Positions 55,747 to 63,224 of a stretch of DNA of 64,000 nt are shown here, piece by piece. Origin of the DNA: Mycolicibacterium gadium (lineage in GTDB: Bacteria > Actinomycetota > Actinomycetes > Mycobacteriales > Mycobacteriaceae); contig NZ_AP022608.1 of the NCBI RefSeq assembly GCF_010728925.1, positions 1,426,001 through 1,490,000 of the forward strand, in the 5' to 3' direction. Position 1 is the stretch's first letter; every line of letters begins with the position of its first letter. The translations under genes and the position numbers were made by a program. Under the pieces are notes generated by a model. That model was given only the letters and a program-made list of their open reading frames with translations. It was not told the origin of the DNA and did no database searches.

Positions 55747-55806
55747 ATGCCAAGTAGCTGCCCCGTACCTGCCCACACCCGCCTGGCGGTGCCCTGTGGC
55801 CGCTAA
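55747..55806 (+). CDS. possible 19-residue leader peptide of the integrase
   Basis: ATG at 55747 with AAGG eight to nine bases upstream encodes MPSSCPVPAHTRLAVPCGR and stops at 55806, 10 bases inside the integrase gene in another frame. The integrase GTG has no clear site of its own, so its translation could depend on ribosomes reading the leader. Confidence 0.35.
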   Translation: MPSSCPVPAHTRLAVPCGR

Positions 55807-56710
55807 GCGCACTCCCCCGCCGCCACCCGACTTGCAGCCACTGGTGGCCAGCTGGGAGCTGGCACTGCGCAGCGACCGCAAAAGCCGCGAGACCATCAAG
55901 AGCTACCTGGCTGGCGTCAACCAGTTCCTCGCCTGGTGTGATGCCGAGGGCCAGGTGCCCGAGCTGACCAAGCCGCTGGTCCGCGCCTTCGTGGCACACC
56001 TGTTGGAGCAGGGTGCTGAACCGGCAACGGCGCGAGCGCGGCAGCTCTCACTGCGCCGCTTCTCCGCATGGCTTGAGGAGGAGGGCGAGATCGACAGCGA
56101 CCCGCTGCTGGGGTTGAAGGCACCCAAGCTGGACACGAAGGTGACGCAGAGCTTGGACGACGAGCAGGTGCGCGCCCTCGTCAAGGCGTGCGCGGGCAAG
56201 GAGTTGCGCGACCGGCGCGACGAGGCGCTGGTGCGGCTGATGGTCGAGACGGGCATGCGGGCCGGTGAGGCGGTGGCGCTGCGCCTCGACGACATCGACT
56301 TGGTGCGCGGGGTGGCGATGGTGGTGCGCGGCAAGGGCGGCAAGGGTCGCCTGGTGCCCTTCGGCGCACAGACGGCGCGGGCCATCGACCGCTACATGCG
56401 ACTGCGCCGCGCCCACCTGCGGGCCGACACCGCCGACTTGTGGCTGGGCGAGCGGCAGAAGGGGTTCAGCTACTACGGGTTGCACGCGGCGCTGCGCGAC
56501 CGGGCGGCCAAGGCGGGCCTGGTGAGCTTCCACCCCCATCTGCTACGCCACACCGCCGCATCGCGGTGGCTGGCCGCCGGTGGCAGCGAGGGCGGTCTGA
56601 TGGCCGTGGCGGGGTGGACCACCCGCGACATGATCGACCGGTACACCCGCAGCACCGCCGCCGAGCGCGCGGCAGCGGAAGCCCGCAGCCTCGGCCTGGG
56701 CGACCTGTAG
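55796..56710 (+). CDS. int: tyrosine recombinase (integrase)
   Basis: 304 residues from GTG. N-terminal SAM-like core-binding domain (about 14-100). Catalytic residues: Arg in TGMRAGE (about 152-158), Lys in KGGKGRLV, HLLRHTAAS (His-x2-Arg-His, about 248), Gly-Trp in AGWTT and the nucleophile Tyr in RYTRS (about 282). It integrates the element that follows. Att site not identified. Confidence 0.93.
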   Translation: MAAKRTPPPPPDLQPLVASWELALRSDRKSRETIKSYLAGVNQFLAWCDAEGQVPELTKPLVRAFVAHLLEQGAEPATARARQLSLRRFSAWLEEEGEIDSDPLLGLKAPKLDTKVTQSLDDEQVRALVKACAGKELRDRRDEALVRLMVETGMRAGEAVALRLDDIDLVRGVAMVVRGKGGKGRLVPFGAQTARAIDRYMRLRRAHLRADTADLWLGERQKGFSYYGLHAALRDRAAKAGLVSFHPHLLRHTAASRWLAAGGSEGGLMAVAGWTTRDMIDRYTRSTAAERAAAEARSLGLGDL

Positions 56711-56936
56711 CCACTCAACACGCGGTGTACCTACCCCCAGTTTTAGCTGGTGCCGCTGCGCTAAGCCGCAGCTGAACCACGCCCAGCGCGCTTGGCATCG
56801 CCTGTGGCGCAATGCTTCTCACCAGTCGCCGCCCGCACCGTGTACTAGCCTGTGCCTGCCAGCACAACTACATACCGCCAACCGCCAAGACCGCGTCATG
56901 CGCAACGCCAGCCCACAAGGGGCCGTCAACGACACG

Positions 56937-56994
56937 GGGCCAGCAGGGAGACCTGACTGGCCCTTTGTCTTTGGCCAACCCCTAGGAGGGCCAA
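56937..56994 (+). promoter_or_regulatory. two hairpins before the 56995 gene
   Basis: Hairpin 1: GGGCCA (56937-56942) with TGGCCC (56958-56963), containing CAGG-GAGA-CCTG with a GNRA tetraloop, then TTTGTCTTT. Hairpin 2: TTGGCC (56971-56976) with GGCCAA (56989-56994), which encloses the AGGAGG ribosome binding site and ends at the GTG. This looks like control by termination or by sequestering the site. Otherwise the gap after the integrase (56711-56994) holds nothing recognised. Confidence 0.55.
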
Positions 56995-57315
56995 GTGTCA
57001 ACCGGCACACCAGAAATGACGCCGCCAGGCGACCCGCTGGAGGCCAAGACGGGGCTACCCGCCGAACAGCGGCGCGCCCGCGCACAGATCGCAGCGCACT
57101 CACGCTGGTCTCGCACCACCAACCGGACGGCGGCCACCGCAGCGGCGCGCGGCGCGCAGCTGCGCAAGCTCGAAAACCAGGTAGACCCCAAGCGGGAGCT
57201 GTCGCCTGAGTTGCGCGGCAAGCTGGTGGAGAACGCCCGCCGCGCGCAGATGATCAGCATGGCCTACGCCAGCGCCAAAGCCCGCCGCCAGCGCAAGGCA
57301 GGCGGTGCCCGGTGA
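56995..57315 (+). CDS. small basic helical protein of the element
   Basis: 106 residues from GTG. An Ala/Arg-rich helix (RRARAQIAAHSRWSRTTNR) and KLVENARRAQMISMAYASAK. Such proteins recur in actinobacterial phage-like elements, without known function. It is the first of a chain of GTGA or ATGA overlaps. Confidence 0.55.
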   Translation: MSTGTPEMTPPGDPLEAKTGLPAEQRRARAQIAAHSRWSRTTNRTAATAAARGAQLRKLENQVDPKRELSPELRGKLVENARRAQMISMAYASAKARRQRKAGGAR

Positions 57316-57425
57316 CCGCCGCTGCGGACACCTGGGCCAGGCACTGGCTGAGTGTGGTCGTCGGTGAGCGCCCGCCGCGAAAGCAGCCACCAGCGCACTT
57401 GCGCACAGGCGGTGGCGCCGGGTGA
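57312..57425 (+). CDS. 37-residue coupled peptide
   Basis: Starts with GTG inside the previous stop and ends in GTGA shared with the next gene. The double overlap supports translation although the peptide (TWARHWLSVVVGERPPRKQP) has no known fold. Confidence 0.45.
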   Translation: MTAAADTWARHWLSVVVGERPPRKQPPAHLRTGGGAG

Positions 57426-57907
57426 CACAACCACCTGCCGCCCGGCGGTCCACGGGCTCGCAGCTGCAGCGCAACCCGATACGGCGCCTAGGTGGCAGGC
57501 CGACTCGCGGCTGCACCCTGGTGCCCGACGAATTGATCCGACACGGCGTACCCGAGATCAAGGCCGAGGGGCTGGCGGTCATGGTGCTGCTGCTGTCGCA
57601 CGCCAATGGCTGGGAAACGTCGGCAGTAGAGATGAGCCACCAACTTGGCTGGGGTGAGAACCGGCGCCGCGTCCGCGCCGCCTTGGAGCGCCTGGTGAAG
57701 GCGCGCCGCCTGGTGATCCGCGAGCACCGCCGCGACGGCGGCGGTCGGCTGTGCCAGGAGTACATCTTCCACGCGGACGCGCGGCGATTCAGCGAAGAGG
57801 AATGGACCATGTGGGCGGCGCCAATTGTGTTGCCCGCCCACTGCAAGGGGTGCACCAATACGGTGCAGGGCGCCTGCACCGAAACGGTTCAGGGTGACGC
57901 CCCATGA
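57422..57907 (+). CDS. winged-helix replication-type protein
   Basis: 161 residues from GTG. VPDELIRHGVPEIKAEGLAV, ETSAVEMSHQLGWGENRRRV and RAALERLVKARRLVIREHRR form a winged-helix domain (about 35-105) of the type found in small replication initiators and phage regulators. The C-terminus (VQGACTETVQG) is encoded by the first repeats of the dyad array, so the protein probably binds a site within its own gene. Confidence 0.6.
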   Translation: MTQPPAARRSTGSQLQRNPIRRLGGRPTRGCTLVPDELIRHGVPEIKAEGLAVMVLLLSHANGWETSAVEMSHQLGWGENRRRVRAALERLVKARRLVIREHRRDGGGRLCQEYIFHADARRFSEEEWTMWAAPIVLPAHCKGCTNTVQGACTETVQGDAP

Positions 57908-58026
57908 GTGGCTGCGAAGGCTGCACCGAAGTGGTGCAGGCGGCCTGCACCACTTGGGGTGCAGGGTCATGGGGTGGAGGCCTGCACCAACGGTGGTGCA
58001 GCCCCCCTGCACCACCGTTGGTGCAA
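57850..58026. repeat. six dyad (iteron-like) repeats CCTGCACC-N-GGTGCAGG
   Basis: Imperfect palindromes at 57850, 57873, 57920, 57944, 57981 and 58006, each 20-22 bases, for example CCTGCACCAACGGTGGTGCAG at 57981. They fall into three pairs with 23-25 bases between starts in a pair and 61-70 between pairs. The array spans the end of the winged-helix gene and the beginning of the next frame. It resembles a replication origin or a cooperative operator. Confidence 0.8.
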
Positions 58027-58227
58027 CAAAGGAAACAAACCAAGGTAAGAGACCTACCCAACGCAAACTCCTCCTTCGTCGGAGTTCACGTTGGCCGTAA
58101 ACCTGGTGGTTGCTTCGTGTGGGTGGTTGACCACAACGCAAGTCGAGCACGCAACCGCCAGACCGCGCGCGCGGAGACACGGTGCGGCCTGCCGCCTGAG
58201 CCACGCAGCTGTGAGCTAACGCCATGA
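57904..58227 (+). CDS. uncertain frame over the repeat array
   Basis: 107 residues, joined by ATGA overlaps at both ends, which argues for translation. The first about 40 residues are imposed by the repeats (CEGCTEVVQAACTTWG). The middle (FVGVHVGRKPGGCFVWVVDH) looks more natural. Function unknown; it may exist mainly to carry translation through the array. Confidence 0.4.
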   Translation: MSGCEGCTEVVQAACTTWGAGSWGGGLHQRWCSPPAPPLVQQRKQTKVRDLPNANSSFVGVHVGRKPGGCFVWVVDHNASRARNRQTARAETRCGLPPEPRSCELTP

Positions 58228-58628
58228 GGCGCTGCCGGGACTGCAGCACGCGGCTGCGTCGCGATAACAAGACCACCCGCTGCGCGGAGTGCCGCCTGGT
58301 GCGCCGCAACGAGCGGCTGACCACACCGGCCATGGCCGAGCGCCGTGACGCACTGCTGCGGACCGCCGCCATAGCGCGCCGCACGGCCGAACTGGATGCC
58401 GAAATCGACGCCGACAGAGAGGGATCACCGATGACCGCACGTGACGACCAGCTGGGCCTGGACACAGAGCAAAATCCTGGCACGGGCAAGTGGCGGTTCC
58501 TGTGGACCAGCCCGCACGCTGCCAGCGTGATCGGCCTGTTCTCGCACGACACGGAAGCGGCGGCGCGCCAGGAGGGCCGGGCGTTCGTGCGGCGCCAGCA
58601 GCGGGCAGCCCGGCGGGGCAAGCGGTGA
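58224..58628 (+). CDS. zinc-ribbon protein of the element
   Basis: 134 residues. CRDC and CAEC at the N-terminus make a zinc ribbon (residues 4-7 and 20-23), then a charged helix, then a second half (GKWRFLWTSPHAASVIGLFS) resembling a small binding domain also hinted in the 61510 peptide. Coupled by overlaps to both neighbours. Confidence 0.55.
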   Translation: MRRCRDCSTRLRRDNKTTRCAECRLVRRNERLTTPAMAERRDALLRTAAIARRTAELDAEIDADREGSPMTARDDQLGLDTEQNPGTGKWRFLWTSPHAASVIGLFSHDTEAAARQEGRAFVRRQQRAARRGKR

Positions 58629-59299
58629 GCGTCAACGCTGGCGGCCCAGCGGAGCAGCCCGAGGGTGGCAGCACCGGTCTGGCCGGCGGTCACCGCAGAC
58701 GGGAAGTGGCAGCAGCACTGCAGGTTGCCTGCCCTGTCCCGACGTGCGGTGCGCAGCCGGGCCAGCCGTGCACCATCCGGCGCCATCATGGCCCCGATGC
58801 GCGCCACCGTGCCCGCATCGAGGTGGCCAGGCCCAGGAAGCCGCAGCCCGCACCGTGGCCCGTCGATGGGGCTGGGCTGCTGCTGTTGTGTCAGCAGTGC
58901 TGGCAGGAGATTTCGGGAGACGGTTACGCCACCGCCAACCACCGCGCGGCCTTCATGCGCGGCAAGGCCCTGCTGGCGTGGCGGCGGGACAACCCCGGCG
59001 TAGACGTACGGCGCGGCCCGGCCCCGGTGCCGTGGCGGCTGGTCCACCGGGCTTGCGACAACGGTCGCCGTGACGACGACTTCCGCATCGACGCGCGGTA
59101 CCTGCGCAATGCCTGCCAGCTGCTGCACCTGAGCGTACGGCTGACCGGCAAGCAGTGGGTGCCGAACACCGACTGGGCCGCGCTCGTCGCGCACATCATG
59201 CGCGCCTCAGCAGCCCCGGAACCAGAAACGGCGGCGGCAGCCCAACGCCGCGCCGAGGCCGCCAAGCGCGCTGTGCCGCAGGAGGATCAGGACGGCTGA
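58625..59299 (+). CDS. zinc-finger protein of the element
   Basis: 224 residues from GTG. CPVPTCGAQPGQPC followed by HARH-type His/Arg residues is a zinc finger common in actinobacterial phage proteins. A second Cys pair (LLCQQCW) is near 105 and a C-terminal domain follows (YLRNACQLLHLSVRLTGKQW). Probably nucleic-acid binding. Confidence 0.55.
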   Translation: MSVNAGGPAEQPEGGSTGLAGGHRRREVAAALQVACPVPTCGAQPGQPCTIRRHHGPDARHRARIEVARPRKPQPAPWPVDGAGLLLLCQQCWQEISGDGYATANHRAAFMRGKALLAWRRDNPGVDVRRGPAPVPWRLVHRACDNGRRDDDFRIDARYLRNACQLLHLSVRLTGKQWVPNTDWAALVAHIMRASAAPEPETAAAAQRRAEAAKRAVPQEDQDG

Positions 59300-59580
59300 T
59301 GGCCACCAACGACGTTGCGCCGCCACCACCGGAGGACACGCACGACGAATGCGGGTATGCGGCAGCTGCTTCCGGCCCCGTAGCGCTTATCTGCAGCGTC
59401 AAACGCAGCTACACCACCCGGTCAGACATCTCGTTCTACGCCACCGAGGCCCAAGCCCGCGCCGCCGCCGCGCACTGCCGCGACGACACCAGCGTCGGCC
59501 ACACGATCATCGCTACCAGTCCCGGCGGTGGTTATGCGAGCACCACCCTGGCCCAACCCACCAAGGAGAACCATGACTGA
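59299..59580 (+). CDS. hypothetical element protein
   Basis: 93 residues from the ATG that overlaps the previous stop (TGATG). Low-complexity start (PPPPEDTHDE), then strands (VALICSVKRSYTTRSDISFY). No family recognised. The start of the next gene lies 8 bases before its stop. Confidence 0.45.
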   Translation: MATNDVAPPPPEDTHDECGYAAAASGPVALICSVKRSYTTRSDISFYATEAQARAAAAHCRDDTSVGHTIIATSPGGGYASTTLAQPTKENHD

Positions 59581-60043
59581 CGAACCGGTGCCGGGCCTGC
59601 AACAGCTGCCCGCCGAGGCGCTGCACCAACTGGCCGCCGAGTTCAGCATGCTGGCCCAGCTGCCCACCGCCCGCACCGCCGCCGCGTGGGCTGACGGCTG
59701 GTGCTGGCGCATCGACCGGCCCATGGGCCTGGACGACCGCGCCGACCTACAGCCGCCCGGCCTGGACACGTTGCGGGTCGGCGAGCTAGTCGTGTTGCGT
59801 GACCACTTCGGGCAGTCCCGCTGGTGCTGCTCGCCCACGCCCGGCCTGGCCGCCTGGTGCCGCCAGCTGGTCGAGGCTTTGGTGGACGAGTTCGACCGGC
59901 GCGTGTGGGTGCGGGCCAACGAGGAAGCGCGCTTCCAGATCATTGCGGCTGAGGAGAACCGGCGGGACCGCGAGGGCAAGGCGCCGCCCGACCTGCGGGG
60001 CCTGCCTACCTGGAAGGAGATCAGCAGCCCACCCGATGCGTGA
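59573..60043 (+). CDS. hypothetical element protein
   Basis: 156 residues, AAGGAG before the ATG. Helical, Trp-rich (WADGWCWRIDRP), with a long C-terminal helix VWVRANEEARFQIIAAEENR. No family recognised. Last gene before the promoter region of the capsid operon. Confidence 0.5.
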   Translation: MTDEPVPGLQQLPAEALHQLAAEFSMLAQLPTARTAAAWADGWCWRIDRPMGLDDRADLQPPGLDTLRVGELVVLRDHFGQSRWCCSPTPGLAAWCRQLVEALVDEFDRRVWVRANEEARFQIIAAEENRRDREGKAPPDLRGLPTWKEISSPPDA

Positions 60044-60146
60044 ATTGTGAAGCGCGCTGGGCACTTACAGCGACGCGCCGCGCCAACGCCGCTGCTGGAC
60101 GCTTGTCGGCGGGCGGGCGTACGATCCGACACCAGCAGTTCGCCGT

Positions 60147-60252
60147 GAGTGGCTCGGCACGGGTAAAGCGGCGGCTGCGACACTTCGCCGCTGAGTGGCT
60201 CGGCACGGGTAAAGGCGGCGGCAGCAGGCCCGAGTGGCTCGGCACGGGTAAA
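60147..60252 (+). repeat. three 21-base direct repeats upstream of the capsid gene
   Basis: GAGTGGCTCGGCACGGGTAA plus A occurs identically at 60147-60167, 60193-60213 and 60232-60252 (spacing 46 and 39). They lie in the 290-base gap before the capsid gene. Multiple identical sites ahead of a late operon suggest binding by an activator or repressor. Confidence 0.85.
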
Positions 60253-60270
60253 GGCAGCCTGCGACCCATC

Positions 60271-60294
60271 GTCTACATACGTTGCGCGGCAACG
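60271..60294 (+). promoter_or_regulatory. capsid promoter -10 region and palindrome
   Basis: A TACATA-like -10 (60275-60280) is followed by the perfect palindrome CGTTGC-GCG-GCAACG (60280-60294), which would lie at or just after the transcription start. It would suit a repressor operator. Confidence 0.4.
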
Positions 60295-60334
60295 TGATTC
60301 GGTCGCGCACGCCTTACCCGAAGGAGACAGCCAC

Positions 60335-61507
60335 ATGGCTGGATTGCAGGAGCAGCTGGCCCGCTTGGAGCAGCTGCGCGAACAGGCCGCCGCCAAGCGG
60401 GAGGCCATCCTCGACAAGGTCGAAGCCGAAGGCCGCGACGAACTCACCGTCGAGGAGACGACCGAGTTCCGGCAGCGCACCGGCCACATCGCCGAACTGG
60501 ACGGCCTGATCGCTGAGCAGCGCGCCGAACTGGAGCGCAGCGGCAAGCTCGACCCCGACACGCAGCGCGTGCGCCAGGCATCGGGCGCCGATGGCGGCGC
60601 TGGCGCAACCGAGGCGCAGGCGTGGGCGCAGCGCGCCGCCCAGGCGGTGCACGCCATGGGCGGTGAGGGCCGCGCGCTCGTCAGCGGTGCGGTCGACGTG
60701 CCGCGCCTGGTCGAGCCCAACGTCACGCCGCTCGCCCGGCCCACCCGGCTCATCGACCTGCTGGTCAACCGCAAGCAGCTGGAGGGCAACGCCTTCGAGT
60801 ACTTCCGGCAGACAGTGCGCATCAACAACGCCGCGCCGGTGCCCGACAACGCACTCAAGCCCACCAGCGTGCTCACCACCGAGGCGGTGCAGGACCGTGC
60901 CCGCGTCATCGCCCACCTGTCCGAGCCAGCACCCATCAGGCTGCTGCAGGACGTCGAGGGCCTGCAGGTGTGGCTGGCCAGCGAGATGGCCGAGGGCGTG
61001 CTGGACGCGCTGGAGCGCCAGATCATCCGCGGTGACGGCACGGGGGAGAACGTGGCCGGCGTCCTGTCCGTCGCGGGCACCGTGCCGGTCGCCTTCGCCA
61101 CCGATGCGCCCACCACGCTGCGCAAGGCACTCACCACCATGCAGACAGCAGGCGAGACGCCCAACGCGGTGGTGCTGCACCCCAGCGACGCTGAGGCTGT
61201 AGACCTTTCGCGCTGGGGAGCGAACGGCGGCTACCTGCTGCCCAACGCGTTCAGCGGCGCACCCGGCGGCAACGTATTCGGCGGCCCCGAGATCCAGCGC
61301 GTCATCAGCCCAAGCATCCCGGCAGGCACGGCGCTGCTGGGCGACTGGCAGCAGGTGCAGCTGTACGTGCGCGAGCAGGTCAACGTGCTGCTCGACATGT
61401 CCGGCGACCTGTTCACGCACAACCAGTTCATCGCCCGTGGTGAGGGCCGCTTCGGCATCGGGGTGCTGCGGCCTTCGGCGTTCGCGGTAGTTGACCTGAC
61501 GGCGTAG
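60335..61507 (+). CDS. HK97-fold major capsid protein
   Basis: 390 residues, GAAGGAG before the ATG. N-terminal coiled coil (about 4-75) acts as delta/scaffold domain. The HK97 core follows (about 95-390): LARPTRLIDLLVNRKQ, FEYFRQTV, APIRLLQDVEGLQVWLASEM, AEGVLDALERQIIRGDGTGE and GDWQQVQLYVREQVNVLLDM. No maturation protease, portal or large terminase gene is nearby, so the element either relies on a helper phage or makes capsid-like shells. Confidence 0.9.
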   Translation: MAGLQEQLARLEQLREQAAAKREAILDKVEAEGRDELTVEETTEFRQRTGHIAELDGLIAEQRAELERSGKLDPDTQRVRQASGADGGAGATEAQAWAQRAAQAVHAMGGEGRALVSGAVDVPRLVEPNVTPLARPTRLIDLLVNRKQLEGNAFEYFRQTVRINNAAPVPDNALKPTSVLTTEAVQDRARVIAHLSEPAPIRLLQDVEGLQVWLASEMAEGVLDALERQIIRGDGTGENVAGVLSVAGTVPVAFATDAPTTLRKALTTMQTAGETPNAVVLHPSDAEAVDLSRWGANGGYLLPNAFSGAPGGNVFGGPEIQRVISPSIPAGTALLGDWQQVQLYVREQVNVLLDMSGDLFTHNQFIARGEGRFGIGVLRPSAFAVVDLTA

Positions 61508-61509
61508 CC

Positions 61510-61671
61510 ATGCCCACCGATGACGGCCTGACGGCGGTGCCGACTGGTACCGGCCGGTGGCGCTGGACGTGGCGCGCACCGTGGGGCGCCGTGCACCAGG
61601 CGCAGCGCACCAACAAGACGGAGCAGGCCGCCCTGGCTGCCGGGCGTAAGTGGCTGCGGGCACAGCAGTGA
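61510..61671 (+). CDS. 53-residue basic Trp-rich peptide
   Basis: ATG two bases after the capsid stop, ending in GTGA shared with the next gene. RWRWTWRAPWGAVHQAQRTN and a basic helix. Coupling suggests translation; function unknown. Confidence 0.45.
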   Translation: MPTDDGLTAVPTGTGRWRWTWRAPWGAVHQAQRTNKTEQAALAAGRKWLRAQQ

Positions 61672-61853
61672 CGGCCAGCCCGTGGGACGACGACGGCACC
61701 GGCGAGTGGCTAACCGTCGAGGACTGCGCCCGGCGCATGCGGGTGAGCCAGGACCAGGTGCTCGACATGGTGCGGCGCCGCGTGCTGCGCACCCGCCACC
61801 AGTGGGGCGTGACGCTGGTCCAACCGGCCATCGTCAGCGGTGCTGTCGAGTAA
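61668..61853 (+). CDS. excisionase-like HTH protein
   Basis: 61 residues from GTG. WLTVEDCARRMRVSQDQVLD and MVRRRVLRTRHQWGVTLVQP form the MerR/excisionase helix-turn-helix with wing. It could direct excision with the integrase at the other side of the element. Confidence 0.6.
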   Translation: MTASPWDDDGTGEWLTVEDCARRMRVSQDQVLDMVRRRVLRTRHQWGVTLVQPAIVSGAVE

Positions 61854-61900
61854 TGAGCTTGCCGTGGCGGTAGGACTCGCGATGGCGGACGATGAGACTC

Positions 61901-62170
61901 ATGCGCGTCGAACTGCTGACCTCACCAGGCTGCCCGAACGCCGAGCAGGCCAGGTCGGTTATCGAACACTGCCTCGGCGCGCTCGGCATCCAAGCGCCCA
62001 TCATCGACCGCGTGGGGCACTACCCGTCACCCACCGTGCTCGTCAACGGCGTCGATGTGATGCGGCCAGACTCTGCCCCGCCCAGCGGGGATGCGTGCCG
62101 CTTGGACCTGCCGACCCACGAACGTGTACGGGACGCATTACGGGCCGCCAGCGCACGTCCAACTGGGTAA
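61901..62170 (+). CDS. thioredoxin-fold protein with CPNA motif
   Basis: 89 residues. VELLTSPGCPNAEQARSVIE, then PIIDRVGHYPSPTVLVNGVD (cis-Pro loop) match the thioredoxin-like proteins that often accompany alkylmercury lyase (MerB) genes in actinobacteria. Only the first Cys of the pair is present in the CPNA motif. No merB is found here, so it looks like stray cargo. Confidence 0.6.
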   Translation: MRVELLTSPGCPNAEQARSVIEHCLGALGIQAPIIDRVGHYPSPTVLVNGVDVMRPDSAPPSGDACRLDLPTHERVRDALRAASARPTG

Positions 62171-62462
62171 GCGTGGGAGTGGGTGCAGGGTCCAGGCCGA
62201 CGGCGCGCATCGCAGCCACCCCGACACCGTGCTGTGCGGCCCACACTGGCCGAACCGTAGGCCCCTACAGTGCCGAGCCAACCGGGCCGCGCAGCACGGC
62301 CAACCACACCAGGCAGCACCCGAACGAGCGGCAGCGGTGACCACAGCGACCGCACGACAGCGGCCCGCAGCACCGGCCCCGGGCATAGCCCCCACGAAAG
62401 TTCGCCAGCCGCCCAGCGCCCGAGCCTCCCGGATCGGGTTTTCTACCCCCGGCGCAAAGTGA
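62124..62462 (+). CDS. doubtful frame, possible zinc-finger peptide
   Basis: 112 residues from GTG in the 464-base stretch between 62170 and 62635. The part GCRVQADGAHRSHPDTVLCG has Cys/His spacing that could bind zinc, but the remainder is low-complexity Ala/Pro/Arg, and there is no ribosome binding site. Other frames are also open. Confidence 0.25.
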   Translation: MYGTHYGPPAHVQLGKRGSGCRVQADGAHRSHPDTVLCGPHWPNRRPLQCRANRAAQHGQPHQAAPERAAAVTTATARQRPAAPAPGIAPTKVRQPPSARASRIGFSTPGAK

Positions 62463-62512
62463 ACGCGCGAATGGCGCTGCGGCACGGCGCCACCCGGTTC
62501 CAAGCGGGGCCT

Positions 62513-62589
62513 AGATCAGCTGTGATCTGCGCGAATCGTCGTGGCAACCGGGTCAGTCGTGGCGAGAAGCGTTCACCGCGTAAGTGAAC
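62513..62589. promoter_or_regulatory. two palindromes before the 62635 gene
   Basis: AGATCA-GCTG-TGATCT (62513-62528) and GTTCAC-N7-GTGAAC (62571-62589) lie 107 and 46 bases before the start at 62635. These are candidate operators of an element regulator. Confidence 0.4.
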
Positions 62590-62634
62590 ACCCGGCGCGT
62601 GGCCGGTTCGGGGTGTGTACGAGGGAGGGCAGGG

Positions 62635-62934
62635 GTGCCGAGGCTCTACGACGACGCCGCGCGGGCGGCGCGTGATGCGCAGCTGCTGCGGCTGTACCTC
62701 GCGGGCCACAGCTACCGCGCAATGGCGGCGCAGCCCGGCCTGGGCCTTTCTCTGCGCGGTGTGGTGAAGGCGGTGCGGCGGCAGCTGGCCGCCGGGGTGG
62801 ACCCGGCCACCGCGACGGCTGTCTTCGCTGCCGCGTACCGGGCTGCGTGCGATGGTGACCTGTTGGGCGCGCAGGCGCTGCGTCGCGTGACGGCGCTGGC
62901 CGGTAGCGGCATGCAGCCAGAGGTTGTCAGCTAA
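62635..62934 (+). CDS. small HTH protein, possible terminase small subunit
   Basis: 99 residues from GTG behind GGAGGGCAGG. LYLAGHSYRAMAAQPGLGLS and LRGVVKAVRRQLAAGVD form an HTH-like N-terminal half, with a helical C-terminus. Phage-like elements of this size often place a small terminase near the capsid gene, but the evidence here is only fold and context. Confidence 0.45.
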   Translation: MPRLYDDAARAARDAQLLRLYLAGHSYRAMAAQPGLGLSLRGVVKAVRRQLAAGVDPATATAVFAAAYRAACDGDLLGAQALRRVTALAGSGMQPEVVS

Positions 62935-63224
62935 CGACGGTGCAGAACCTGGTCCACGACTTCGGCGTCCAGTGGGCTGGTGTTCATCGGCGGCCGGTCG
63001 TAGTTGGGGTGCAGGGTGCGCAGTGCCTGCCCCTTGGCGTGCACGGCTTTGACGGTGCGGCCCAGCTGCTGACCCAGACGGGTGCACGTGGCCGTGTCGA
63101 GGGGCTGCCAGTCGTGGGCGGCCAGCCACTCGGCCACCACCAGGGTGTCGGCCTTCGCCCACCTCTGGCGCGGTGCTGGCCCCACCATGTCCTTGCAGGT
63201 GGGGTCTGGTTGGGTGCGCTTCAT
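62931..63224 (-). CDS. minus-strand HTH protein, possible element repressor
   Basis: 97 residues from ATG 63224. AEWLAAHDWQPLDTATCTRL and GQQLGRTVKAVHAKGQALRT look like a SANT/Myb-like or phage HTH. It is the only supported gene on the opposite strand in the element, converging on 62635 with a 4-base overlap and divergent from 63429. Immunity or excision control is plausible. Confidence 0.5.
   Translation of the reverse strand: MKRTQPDPTCKDMVGPAPRQRWAKADTLVVAEWLAAHDWQPLDTATCTRLGQQLGRTVKAVHAKGQALRTLHPNYDRPPMNTSPLDAEVVDQVLHRR

Noticed and set aside
57850..58026. CRISPR array
   Set aside because: Units are palindromes with short irregular spacing inside coding frames, without uniform spacers or cas genes. 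No CRISPR array was seen elsewhere.
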